DNA of 53,480 bases from Paracoccaceae bacterium Fryx2 (GTDB taxonomy: Bacteria > Pseudomonadota > Alphaproteobacteria > Rhodobacterales > Rhodobacteraceae): positions 57,501 through 110,980 of the forward strand of contig JAVSGI010000004.1 in assembly GCA_032334235.1 (NCBI GenBank). The letters are read 5' to 3'. Below, in pieces: positions 1-10,000 of the stretch. Within the stretch, counting starts at the first letter, position 1. The number at the start of each line of letters is the position of its first letter. The notes under the pieces were generated by a model. The model saw nothing but the letters and a program-made list of their open reading frames with translations, made no database searches and had not been told where the DNA came from. The position numbers and the translations under genes were made by a program.

Positions 1-2298
<2,298 letters not shown>

Positions 2299-2484
2299 TT
2301 GATCCAGAAACAGCAAGGTTCACAACCGTGAACCCTGCCAGGATCGTCAAAAGCAGCACAAATGGACTTGGAACAAAACCGATGTTGTACACCCCGGAAA
2401 AACCGGATCAAACCCCCGCCGAAAAGCAGGGCAAGACCCGAAACCCCGGGGCGGTTGCGCAACAAACGCAACCGGTTTCTTCCT

Positions 2485-2605
2485 CGGATTGGTGGTCATA
2501 GCACGAGCAAAACACCCGATCCCTTCCCGAACTCGGCAGTTAAGTGCCGTCGCGCCAATGGTACTGCATCTCAAGGTGTGGGAGAGTAGGTCACCGCCAA
2601 TCCTA
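2485..2605 (+). rRNA. rrf: 5S ribosomal RNA
   Basis: Recognised by the GGTGGTCATAGC start, the CACCCGATCCCTTCCCGAACTCGG core and the GGGAGAGTAGGTCACCGCCAATCC end. The first bases (GGATTGGTGG) pair with the last (CCGCCAATCC), which fixes the ends to within a few bases. It lies about 190 nt downstream of the 23S end, as expected for a single rRNA operon; I see no further gene in that spacer. Confidence 0.95.
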
Positions 2606-2672
2606 GAAAGAAACCACAGCCTCTCAAGAAGGATCAAAGACACCAGGACCCAAACAAAAAGGGCCCAACCGT

Positions 2673-2749
<77 letters not shown>

Positions 2750-2775
2750 AATTACTTAAACAAAACAAATGCTTA

Positions 2776-2815
2776 CCTTGTGGTATTCCGATACCACAGG
2801 GCGTTTTGCGTTTTA
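2776..2815 (+). terminator. Hairpin terminator of the rRNA/tRNA operon
   Basis: An 11-bp stem (CCTTGTGGTAT at 2776-2786, ATACCACAGGG at 2791-2801, one G-U pair) closes on the tetraloop TCCG and is followed by two T runs (GTTTTGCGTTTT). It lies 26 nt behind the tRNA CCA end. The T tract is interrupted, so termination may be imperfect, but the position fits an intrinsic terminator. Confidence 0.8.
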
Positions 2816-2903
2816 CATCAACGCCACATCAACACCGGCACCGAAAAACGGCATTCGCACGCATTCGCGTGGATTCGCCGACATTGGGCTGCATTCGCGG
2901 GCA

Positions 2904-5027
2904 TCAAGCGCTGGTGTTTTGGGCATGGCGTGCTGCGATCCACTGGCTCAGCAACTTAATTTCAGGTGCGCTGAAGCCCGTGGCGATTGCGTCTGAGACC
3001 CGTTCCATCATCGCCCAGTCGTCAGGGCCCGTCGATTTCGCAGGCCAGGACGATCTGAACTGGCCGCAGGCATAGCTGAAGCCTTTCGCCCAGTCGCGCA
3101 TGGCCAGCTTGCTTGGCTTCGACATGGCGGCAGTAAACTGCGCCGGGTCGTTGGCCTGATCGACACACGCGTTCGCGCGCATCATGATGAGGTCGGCGAA
3201 GCGTTGGATCGTGCCGGGCTCAAGGTTTGCCATCGCGTTCCCGAGTATCTCAGGCAACCACCGGTTTGGCGCGATCAGCTTTGGAGCAAGGGTAATTGCC
3301 ATCAGGAAGCCGTCTATCCAGTCCACTGTCACGGTTGAGCCTTTGACGAGGCGGGCCAATTCCCCCTTGCGTTCGGGCTCGGGTTCTTCTGCCTGATCCA
3401 CGAACTCTTCGAGCGTGGCGTTCTGATTGACGTCCGGGTCGTCGAAAATCCAAGCTTCAATGGTCTGATCGTGGACATCAGCCATGACCGGTATCTTCTT
3501 CAGATCCCGACCTTCCAGCAGCGCCATGGCTGTGGCGGTAAAGCTTGGCGCATCCGAGTGACCGGCGGCCGCAAGAACATCGGCCGCCCGCCCTACCAGA
3601 CGTGCCCAGAAGTCGCGCCGCGTTTCAAGCCACTTCCAGAGTGCCGTTTCAAGCGTACGCGGGCTGCGCTTGCCCTCTAGCACTTCATGCGCATGGTCGC
3701 TCTCCTCGAACCAGCTGCTCACGATTGCGTGGCGATTCCACCAGTCTTCGCTGGCATTGATCAGTTTGCCGCGCGCCTGTGCGGAAAGGCCGCCGATGCG
3801 TTCCGTGGCAGGCAAGGCAGCGATCAGAGCTTCTGTTGTCACGGCTTCCGGCCGCAGTTGTGAGAACCCGCACAATTCTACCATTTCGATGAGGCCCGGG
3901 ACGGGCGGCAGATCGGCGGCAAGACCATCGGCCAGCGCGTGTGACAAGGTGCGTTCAAGCCAAGTGACCGGGACTTTCACCACGCCGGTCTCATCGGTGA
4001 TGCGTTGAATCAGAGCTTTTTGTTCACGCGCCGAGCTGCACGGGATCGCATAGGCGTCCTTGATGCCGTAACCCTGTTTCAGCAGGAGCATTGCCGTTTT
4101 GCGGCTACCGCCGGATTGCAGCGCGATCATTATGCTCTGCGCGCCGCCGCCATCGGGCAGCGTAGCGATGACGCTGTGGATGGTCCATGGCCTGACCGGT
4201 GTGCCGTTGGCAGTTCCCGATCGCATGGCAGCCTTTAGGGCCTGATCTACCGCAGCACGTGCGTCGTCATCGGGCATCCAGCTGCGCAGCATCACCATCT
4301 TGCCGGTCACGTCGGACGATAGCCCACCCGCATAAGCCCGATCCGCGAGGGCTTTGGCGGCTGCGAGGCGGATTTCTGCTGCGGGATCAAGCAGCCAAAA
4401 ACACGCCAGCCTGGTGTGGACAGGTTCGGGCCGTTCCACCGACCATGCGATGACATGCACGCGCATCTCGGCTGGCATCGCGGGAAACGTCTCGGTCAGC
4501 GCAGCGTGCAGCACGAGTGCATCACCGTCGGACTGCTCGATCAGATTGCGGAACAGGTTGTCCAAAATCTCATTTGCTTCGGCGCGGTCGTTCAGCGCTG
4601 GGGCGCTGTTCGCGGCATCGATGTCATCTGCAGTGAGTTCCAGCGCCTCTGGCGCTTTCAGCCCGTTCTGTGCCCAGGCACGCGCAATCACCAGTCGATG
4701 GAACGACCTCAGCCGGCCTTGACCGGCAGCCAGTTCGACAGCATCCCCGATGGCCGCCAGAAACGCCTCGCCCCGCTTCTTGCGGTTCTCCTGCGCCATG
4801 CGCGCCGCATCCAATACCGAACCCAGCATCTCTGTGAGCGGTTCAAGCTCCGGCGCGTCCTCGTCTGTCGCACAAAGGCGCGCGATCAGTTGCCCGCCCA
4901 GCGCGGGCCGGTGAAGCAGGGCAAAGCTTGCGCGATTAAGGACCTCGCGGCGGCCGTCGAAGTCATCGTGAAGCCGGGCGAGTTCCGCCAGTGTTGTTTC
5001 AAGCTGTCCCTGTGCCAAGCTGCCCAT
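2904..5027 (-). CDS. Large helical-repeat protein with UPF0149/YecA-like C-terminal segment, unknown function
   Basis: This 707-residue protein has no signal peptide or membrane segment and is almost entirely alpha-helical in composition. Around residues 190-235 a HEAT-like pair of helices is visible (LLDPAAEIRLAAAKALADRA). Around residues 555-600 the string TVDWIDGFLMAITLAPKL, followed by P..WLPEIL, matches the style of the UPF0149 (YecA/YgfB) domain; that link is my recognition of a pattern and not a search result. It is transcribed divergently from sbcB with about 190 nt between them. The start is the first in-frame ATG. The function is not known; a cytosolic scaffold or adaptor role is only a guess. 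Confidence 0.75.
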   Translation of the reverse strand: MGSLAQGQLETTLAELARLHDDFDGRREVLNRASFALLHRPALGGQLIARLCATDEDAPELEPLTEMLGSVLDAARMAQENRKKRGEAFLAAIGDAVELAAGQGRLRSFHRLVIARAWAQNGLKAPEALELTADDIDAANSAPALNDRAEANEILDNLFRNLIEQSDGDALVLHAALTETFPAMPAEMRVHVIAWSVERPEPVHTRLACFWLLDPAAEIRLAAAKALADRAYAGGLSSDVTGKMVMLRSWMPDDDARAAVDQALKAAMRSGTANGTPVRPWTIHSVIATLPDGGGAQSIMIALQSGGSRKTAMLLLKQGYGIKDAYAIPCSSAREQKALIQRITDETGVVKVPVTWLERTLSHALADGLAADLPPVPGLIEMVELCGFSQLRPEAVTTEALIAALPATERIGGLSAQARGKLINASEDWWNRHAIVSSWFEESDHAHEVLEGKRSPRTLETALWKWLETRRDFWARLVGRAADVLAAAGHSDAPSFTATAMALLEGRDLKKIPVMADVHDQTIEAWIFDDPDVNQNATLEEFVDQAEEPEPERKGELARLVKGSTVTVDWIDGFLMAITLAPKLIAPNRWLPEILGNAMANLEPGTIQRFADLIMMRANACVDQANDPAQFTAAMSKPSKLAMRDWAKGFSYACGQFRSSWPAKSTGPDDWAMMERVSDAIATGFSAPEIKLLSQWIAARHAQNTSA

Positions 5028-5215
5028 CCTCTGAATCGCGCTCTTCCGTTCCTGAATACCCTATTCGCCCATCCCGGCATTGTCACCGACCTGAAACACG
5101 ACTGCAGCGATCACCCATTCTCCGCTCGACTACCCGTGCGCAGGCGAACAAATATTTTGATCTTCACGCAAAATATCGCTGCTGACGCGGGTTGGACCGC
5201 AAGCTATGCTTGTCC

Positions 5216-6595
5216 ATGACCTTCGCATTTTACGATCTCGAAACCACCGGCCTTTCGCCCGCCTTCGATCAGCCCCTGCAATTCGCCGCCATTCTGACGG
5301 ATGATGAATTCAGGGAGATCGAGCGGGTCAATCTACGTTGCCGGATCGCCCCGCATATCATCCCTTCGCCTTGGGCCTTGGCGGTAACTGGCGTGCGCCC
5401 AGCGCAGTTGCTGGACGCGGCTCTGCCGACGCTCTTCGAGTTTACGCAAGAGATCGGCGCGCTGATCAATCGCTGGTCGCCTGCGATATGGACTGGATTC
5501 AACAGCATCCGCTTTGACGAGGAGATGCTGCGTCAGGCCTTCTACCAAAACTTGCAGCTGGACATCTTCGCCACTCAGTTCAACGGCAATACGCGTTTTG
5601 ATTTGCTGACCACCCTCTACCCCGTCTGGCATCGCCAACCCGACTTGTTTGAGTGGCCCGTCGATGAAACCGGGCGTGTGCGCTTCAAGCTTGATCTTAT
5701 CGCGCCCCTGAATGGCTTTGCTGCACACAACGCGCATGACGCTCTTGGCGATGTCGAGGCGACTATCCACATCGCCCGCCAGATCGCACAGCGGGCCCCG
5801 TTGCTATGGGCGGAGTTGCTTGCCAATCGCGACAAGGCGGGGGTGCAGGCACGGCTTCAGGCGTTCCAGCCCATGGCGCTGATCGAACGCTTTGGCGGTG
5901 GGTTGCCGCGCGCCACGCTTGGCTGCTTCTGCGGCTATTCGGCCAGCAACCCGAACCAGGCGGCATTCTTTGACCTAGAGGTGGCCGATCCTGCCGATTT
6001 CCTGACCGCCGATGATGCGACGCTTTTTGCAGCGGTGGACGCCACGCCGAAGATTATCCGTTCCCTTTCGGTCAACAAGACGCCAGCGCTCCTGTCTCTC
6101 GCGACATCCACAGATTTGCAGTTGCGCCGTGCCGAGGTCATTGCCAACGCACCCGAGTTCCGCGCGCGTGTCGCACAAGCTCTGGCTGCGCGGTTTCCCG
6201 AGGATCCTGCAGCCCCGACGCCTCTGGTCGAGAAGCAGATCTTCGGTGGCTTCTACAGCCACGCCGACAAAGCTCTGCTTACAGACTTCCAGCGCGCGGA
6301 CTGGCCGCAACGGCAGGAACTCGTGGCGGCGCTGAGTGATCCCCGCTTGCGCCAGCTCGGCCGTCGGCTGGTGGCGTTTCATGCGCCGCAGCTCCTATCC
6401 CCCGAAGATCGGGCCCAATTCGAGGATTGGCTAAACGAGCGCTGGTCCGCGCCAGATGCGCCGGAGACCGAGTGGATGACCGCAGACAAGGCCCGGCGCG
6501 CCCTTTATGAATTACGCGGCAGCGACGGGCTGGATCAGACGCTGATCAGCGAGATCGAAGTCTACCTGCAATGCTTTGATATAAAAGCGAGCTAG
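5216..6595 (+). CDS. sbcB: Exodeoxyribonuclease I (3'-5' ssDNA exonuclease)
   Basis: Exonuclease I degrades single-stranded DNA from the 3' end and works in mismatch repair and recombination. The DEDDh nuclease core is clear: FYDLETTGL at residues 5-13 (D7 and E9), FNSIRFDEEML near residue 100 and AHDALGDVEAT near residue 180, each aligning with the E. coli enzyme's motifs. The rest matches the SH3-like and helical C-terminal parts, and the length of 459 aa is near the usual 450-480. An upstream TTG at 5192 is in frame, but ATG at 5216 lies directly before the conserved start (MTFAFYDLETTGL) and is preferred. No clear Shine-Dalgarno is visible. Confidence 0.92.
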   Translation: MTFAFYDLETTGLSPAFDQPLQFAAILTDDEFREIERVNLRCRIAPHIIPSPWALAVTGVRPAQLLDAALPTLFEFTQEIGALINRWSPAIWTGFNSIRFDEEMLRQAFYQNLQLDIFATQFNGNTRFDLLTTLYPVWHRQPDLFEWPVDETGRVRFKLDLIAPLNGFAAHNAHDALGDVEATIHIARQIAQRAPLLWAELLANRDKAGVQARLQAFQPMALIERFGGGLPRATLGCFCGYSASNPNQAAFFDLEVADPADFLTADDATLFAAVDATPKIIRSLSVNKTPALLSLATSTDLQLRRAEVIANAPEFRARVAQALAARFPEDPAAPTPLVEKQIFGGFYSHADKALLTDFQRADWPQRQELVAALSDPRLRQLGRRLVAFHAPQLLSPEDRAQFEDWLNERWSAPDAPETEWMTADKARRALYELRGSDGLDQTLISEIEVYLQCFDIKAS

Positions 6596-7007
6596 TGTTC
6601 CCCACCCGACACAAGATTCCCGATGGAAGCGGGGTATCGGACACGGGTTCAAAATCCCTGAGCGAAACTGTCAGATGACGGCTAGGAACCCTCTTTACCG
6701 CGTTTCTGCTATGCAGCTAAGGTCTGCAATCACGAGAGAGCCAAAAACCTTCAACAACGGGATGAGTTTTGAACGGGGTTTGTGGCAGCGTCAATCTGGG
6801 TGGTTTGCGCATGTTCCAAAAACGGGGGTTTTTTAACGTATTTCAAGTGTCAGAAATACCGAATTTGCAGACCTCCAACCAAATATGGCCACGAATGCTG
6901 TCATTCAGAAGTGGGCATTAGTGTCGGCGGTTTTTAGGAATTTTGGTTTTTTGTTCAGCCCAATTCATGTAGGTAAAGATGGTATCAGGATGCAATGGAG
7001 GGGGGCA
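6596..7007 (+). other. Gene-free stretch between sbcB and the first island gene
   Basis: No convincing coding frame is visible. A tRNA T-arm-like string (GGGTTCAAAATCCC at about 6645-6658) is present, but no cloverleaf can be built around it. An A-rich/T-rich pair around a G run (CAAAAACGGGGGTTTTTT near 6816-6835) could form a weak hairpin. Base composition drops after about 6700, which marks the left edge of the accessory region. Confidence 0.5.
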
Positions 7008-7538
7008 ATGTTAAATACGCAAGATTACAAGGCACAAATCTTAGACGAGATGGCTTGCAGATTTGAGGCCAATCATAACTCTTTGGCAGATGCATACGCA
7101 CTGATCTGGGCAATAGATGTCTACGCATCGCTCGTGTGGTTCGAGACTGGAAAGAAAGGAAAAGAATGTAAATTCAAGGACGCCATCCAAGCACAATGTG
7201 AAGAATTTGGAATCATTCGGAGTGCGTCGAACGCGATCAAGCATATTGAAAGAGGAGATAAAGATGTAGTGGTTTATTCGATGGGAGATATTCGAGCTGG
7301 GTCAGGGCCTAGTTTTCACTCTTGGTTCGCAAATGGCGGCAACTCAGAACCCAGCGTGGCAATCACCATGAACTGGGAACACGATCCTGATACGAACGAG
7401 TTTAGGGATGGCGCTGGCAAAATCATGGTAGCGCCAGAAAGCCACTGGAAAACGCAGTATCTAAGGCGTCTTTACCGTCCCGCTATTGAAGCAATTGAAG
7501 CCAAATTGAAAGAGCTTCAAAAAGTCTGTCCGACATAG
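7008..7538 (+). CDS. Hypothetical protein upstream of BREX
   Basis: I do not recognise this 176-residue cytosolic protein. The open frame reaches upstream to an ATG at 6885, but a very strong purine-rich ribosome site (GGAGGGGGG at 6997-7005) stands right before the ATG at 7008, so I use that start. It contains no catalytic motif I can name; the C-terminal 30 residues form a charged helix (YRPAIEAIEAKLKELQK). Its A+T-rich composition differs from sbcB and the BREX genes, pointing to separate acquisition. About 370 nt separate it from brxR, so it probably is not in the BREX operon. Confidence 0.7.
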   Translation: MLNTQDYKAQILDEMACRFEANHNSLADAYALIWAIDVYASLVWFETGKKGKECKFKDAIQAQCEEFGIIRSASNAIKHIERGDKDVVVYSMGDIRAGSGPSFHSWFANGGNSEPSVAITMNWEHDPDTNEFRDGAGKIMVAPESHWKTQYLRRLYRPAIEAIEAKLKELQKVCPT

Positions 7539-7812
7539 CGCTGAGTTTAGGCGTTGCAAAGCCTGCATTCTGCGCATCACTGCCCTTAACGCACATCGCA
7601 GCATCGTGCACTTGGCTCACTGCTGCCGTTCTCTGCGCTTGCGAAGGCCTCCCAAAAACGACCGTTTTTGAACTGCTTCCTCAAAACGGACTTTGGTGTA
7701 CTTGCAGCGAACTCACACTTTGTCCGCATACCGGCCCTTTGGACCTTCATCCGAGCAACTGAGGGCACATCAAAGGCAGACCGGGAACCTTGTGTCAGGT
7801 GTCGAACAATAG

Positions 7813-7828
7813 CGTTCATCGAACGTTC
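7813..7828. promoter_or_regulatory. Candidate BrxR operator
   Basis: CGTTC-ATC-GAACG is an exact inverted repeat (7813-7825), and the overlapping GAACGTTC (7821-7828) is an exact 8-bp palindrome. It lies about 20 bp upstream of the possible -35 element of brxR. BrxR-type WYL regulators are known to bind inverted repeats upstream of their own operons; assignment to this site is inference. Confidence 0.4.
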
Positions 7829-7847
7829 TCTCATCTGAATAATTTTA

Positions 7848-7877
7848 TTGCGAGGGACTACTTTTTAGGTCTATATT
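7848..7877 (+). promoter_or_regulatory. Candidate promoter of the BREX operon
   Basis: TTGCGA (7848-7853) and TATATT (7872-7877) are separated by 18 bp, a reasonable sigma-70-like pair, placing a start of transcription near 7884, about 20 nt before the brxR start codon. GGAAGGG at 7892-7898 then serves as the ribosome site. Since later BREX genes overlap or nearly touch, this may drive the whole operon. Confidence 0.45.
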
Positions 7878-7904
7878 CGCTGAAAGTGATCGGAAGGGAA
7901 GTGC

Positions 7905-8780
7905 GTGCCGCAAAAAAAGGTCAAACAGCTGAACTGGGGCGCGGAGCGGCGCAACGCGTTCATCGAGTTTCGGGTGTTCTGGCATGGACGGATCAACCGC
8001 TCAGACCTGATGGAGACATTTGGCATTTCGCTTCAGCAGGCCTCGCTCGACTTGAGCGGTTATTCCGAGCAGTGGAAGCGCAACCTCGTCTATGACAAGA
8101 GCCAGCGCGCCTATGTCCGGCGCAAGAATTTCACGCCGCATTTCATCACGCCCAGCGCCGAAGATTATTTCGCCCAGTTGCGTGCTGTCGATCAGGGTCT
8201 GGTCTCACGTGAACAGAGCTGGATCAGCGTGTTTCCCGGCTATGGTGCGACGCCAACGCCTGCACGCGGTGTTGCGCCAGAGACCCTGCGCGACGTGCTG
8301 GCCGCAATCCATGAACCCGCAGCCCTTCAAGTGACCTATCAGTCGATGTCACGACCAGAGCCCAGCGCGCGCTGGATCGAGCCGCATGCGCTGGCCTTCG
8401 ATGGCTTCCGCTGGCATGCGCGCTCGTTCTGCCAGAACGACCAGGTGTTTAAGGATTTCCTGCTATCGCGGATTGTCGAGATTGGTAAGCGGGGGCCGGT
8501 CACCGCCGATCAGCAAAGCGACACAGCGTGGCACAGCGAAGCGGTGCTCGAAATTGGGCCGCATCCAGACCTCTCGCCAACGCAGCGTCGCGCTATCGAG
8601 ATGGACTACGGCATGCAAGATGGCCGGGCTCAGATTCCCGTGCGCCGTGCACTCCTGTTTTATGCATTAAAACGCCTCGGACTCGACACGGATCCGGCTG
8701 CGCGGCGACCTCAGGATCAGCAGATTGTGCTTTTGAACCCCGAAGTGCAGGCGCGTGAAACCACGGTGACTTCTGTATGA
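7905..8780 (+). CDS. brxR: BrxR-like WYL-domain transcriptional regulator of BREX
   Basis: A 291-residue DNA-binding regulator. The N-terminal 65 residues form a winged helix-turn-helix (RRNAFIEFRVFWHGRINRSD, then a helix with ISLQQASLDLSGY). Residues about 135-195 carry the WYL fold (LQVTYQS...EPHALAFDGFRWHARSFC), a likely ligand sensor, followed by the C-terminal WCX-like region. It starts with GTG behind GGAAGGG. It overlaps brxA by 4 nt, so it is the first gene of the operon. BrxR homologues are autorepressors of BREX and related islands; repression here is inferred. Confidence 0.87.
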   Translation: MPQKKVKQLNWGAERRNAFIEFRVFWHGRINRSDLMETFGISLQQASLDLSGYSEQWKRNLVYDKSQRAYVRRKNFTPHFITPSAEDYFAQLRAVDQGLVSREQSWISVFPGYGATPTPARGVAPETLRDVLAAIHEPAALQVTYQSMSRPEPSARWIEPHALAFDGFRWHARSFCQNDQVFKDFLLSRIVEIGKRGPVTADQQSDTAWHSEAVLEIGPHPDLSPTQRRAIEMDYGMQDGRAQIPVRRALLFYALKRLGLDTDPAARRPQDQQIVLLNPEVQARETTVTSV

Positions 8781-9397
8781 CGCGCGCCGATCCGTCACAC
8801 TACAAGATGTCCTTCTCGACAGGCGGTCTCTTCCTGAACGAAACGCTGGCGGTCGCGCGGCTGCACGTGGCAGGTGAGCCTTGGGCTGTAACAATCAGCC
8901 GTGCGCTTGCCGAGGGGGCAACCTCGCTGCCCAAGGCGGCCTCTCAGCGCCGCACTCTGCGCGAAATCGTGAATCGCCTTTCGACGCTCACTGACATGGA
9001 GCGCGACTACCTTCTCGCCGAGGCGGATCGCGGCGATCAACTCGCCTTGCTTTGGTTGGCCACCTGCCGTGCTTATCGTTTCGTCCGTGAATTCGCGACC
9101 GATGTTCTGCGCGAGCGATATCTGTCGTTTCAGCTTGATCTGCCTTTGGAAAGCTTCGACATCCTTTTTGCAGCCAAAGCGGAGTGGGATGATGGCCTGG
9201 CGAGCATCAGCCCCTTAACCCGCGCAAAACTTCGGCAAGTTTTGTTTCGGATGATGCGCGAGGCACATGTCATATCGAACGACAGCAGGATCCAGTCTGC
9301 CATCGTCTCTTCTCGGCTCAGGGCCATGCTCGAGCAGGACTGCCCTGCTGACCTTGTGCTGTTTCCGGGGCTTGCCCGTGATGGAGGTGCTTCGTGA
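8777..9397 (+). CDS. brxA: BREX protein BrxA (DUF1819)
   Basis: A 206-residue member of the BrxA/DUF1819 family, small helical proteins that bind DNA in type 1 BREX. The family pattern is clear in KMSFSTGGLFLNETLAVARL near the start and in the middle (LWLATCRAYRFVREFATDVLRERY). Its ATG overlaps the stop of brxR (ATGA), and its own stop overlaps brxB, showing translational coupling. The length is normal and I see no damage. Confidence 0.9.
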   Translation: MTRADPSHYKMSFSTGGLFLNETLAVARLHVAGEPWAVTISRALAEGATSLPKAASQRRTLREIVNRLSTLTDMERDYLLAEADRGDQLALLWLATCRAYRFVREFATDVLRERYLSFQLDLPLESFDILFAAKAEWDDGLASISPLTRAKLRQVLFRMMREAHVISNDSRIQSAIVSSRLRAMLEQDCPADLVLFPGLARDGGAS

Positions 9398-9996
9398 ACA
9401 AACCTACCAGCCCAAAAGAGCGTGCAGAACATCTCTTCAAAGTTGTCACCAGCCAGCGGTTTCTGACCAAGCAGGGCCTTGGCAATGAGGTGCCGTTTTT
9501 TATCTGCCCCTACCCCGCAGAAGAGGGGCTATCGATGAATGAGGATCGGCTGGATCTGGTGACGCGGATTACACATTCAGGGATCGCCGTGCTGGACCTC
9601 AGTCTGTACGATCTTTCTCTCGCCATCTTAGAGGAGCGGGGCATTCTGGATCAGATCCTCGAGATTGAACGCGATACAGACAAGCGTGAGGTTCGGGAAC
9701 TGCTGCAGTCGGTGCTGGACCCCAAGGCCAATTTGATCCCGAGGATCGCGGAAGCCATTGAGGCAACACCACACGACGTCATCTTTTTGTCGGGCGTTGG
9801 CGAGGTCTATCCCTACATCCGGTCGCACAACGTGCTGAACAATCTGCAAAGCACAGCCAAGGACAAGCCGACCGTTCTGTTTTTCCCGGGCAGCTACACT
9901 CATGCGCTTGCAACAGGGGCCTCGCTCGATCTCTTTGGGCGCCTGCATGACGACAAGTATTACCGGGCTTTCAACATCCTGAACTACGAGGTTTGA
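9394..9996 (+). CDS. brxB: BREX protein BrxB (DUF1788)
   Basis: A 200-residue DUF1788 protein, the second small BREX subunit. Typical features are an early VPFFICPYPAEEG string, the middle part with LDLSLYDLSLAILEERG, and the C-terminal VLFFPGSYTHALATGASLDLFG and YYRAFNI. It starts with GTG inside the brxA stop (GTGA) and ends 4 nt before brxC. Its role in the complex is not fully known; it is needed for BREX defence in the systems that were tested. Confidence 0.9.
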   Translation: MNKPTSPKERAEHLFKVVTSQRFLTKQGLGNEVPFFICPYPAEEGLSMNEDRLDLVTRITHSGIAVLDLSLYDLSLAILEERGILDQILEIERDTDKREVRELLQSVLDPKANLIPRIAEAIEATPHDVIFLSGVGEVYPYIRSHNVLNNLQSTAKDKPTVLFFPGSYTHALATGASLDLFGRLHDDKYYRAFNILNYEV

Positions 9997-10000
9997 TCCT

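Larger units (their letters stand above)
7539..7904 (+). other. Intergenic region upstream of brxR
   Basis: No supported gene. It contains an 8-bp inverted repeat CAAAAACG-AC-CGTTTTTG at 7653-7670, which could be a weak hairpin behind the preceding gene, and the candidate BREX operator and promoter listed separately near 7813-7877. A minus-strand frame of 82 codons has no ribosome site and looks spurious. Confidence 0.5.

Noticed and set aside
2820-2905. Repeated GCATTCGC strings
   Set aside because: Three short copies without regular spacing; not a CRISPR or a defined repeat element.
4416-5219. 267-codon plus-strand frame
   Set aside because: It is antisense to the 707-aa gene and follows its codon positions; no ribosome site.
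6641-6660. tRNA-like T-arm string near 6645
   Set aside because: No acceptor or anticodon arm can be built, and the T stem pairs poorly; cannot be claimed as tRNA or att remnant.
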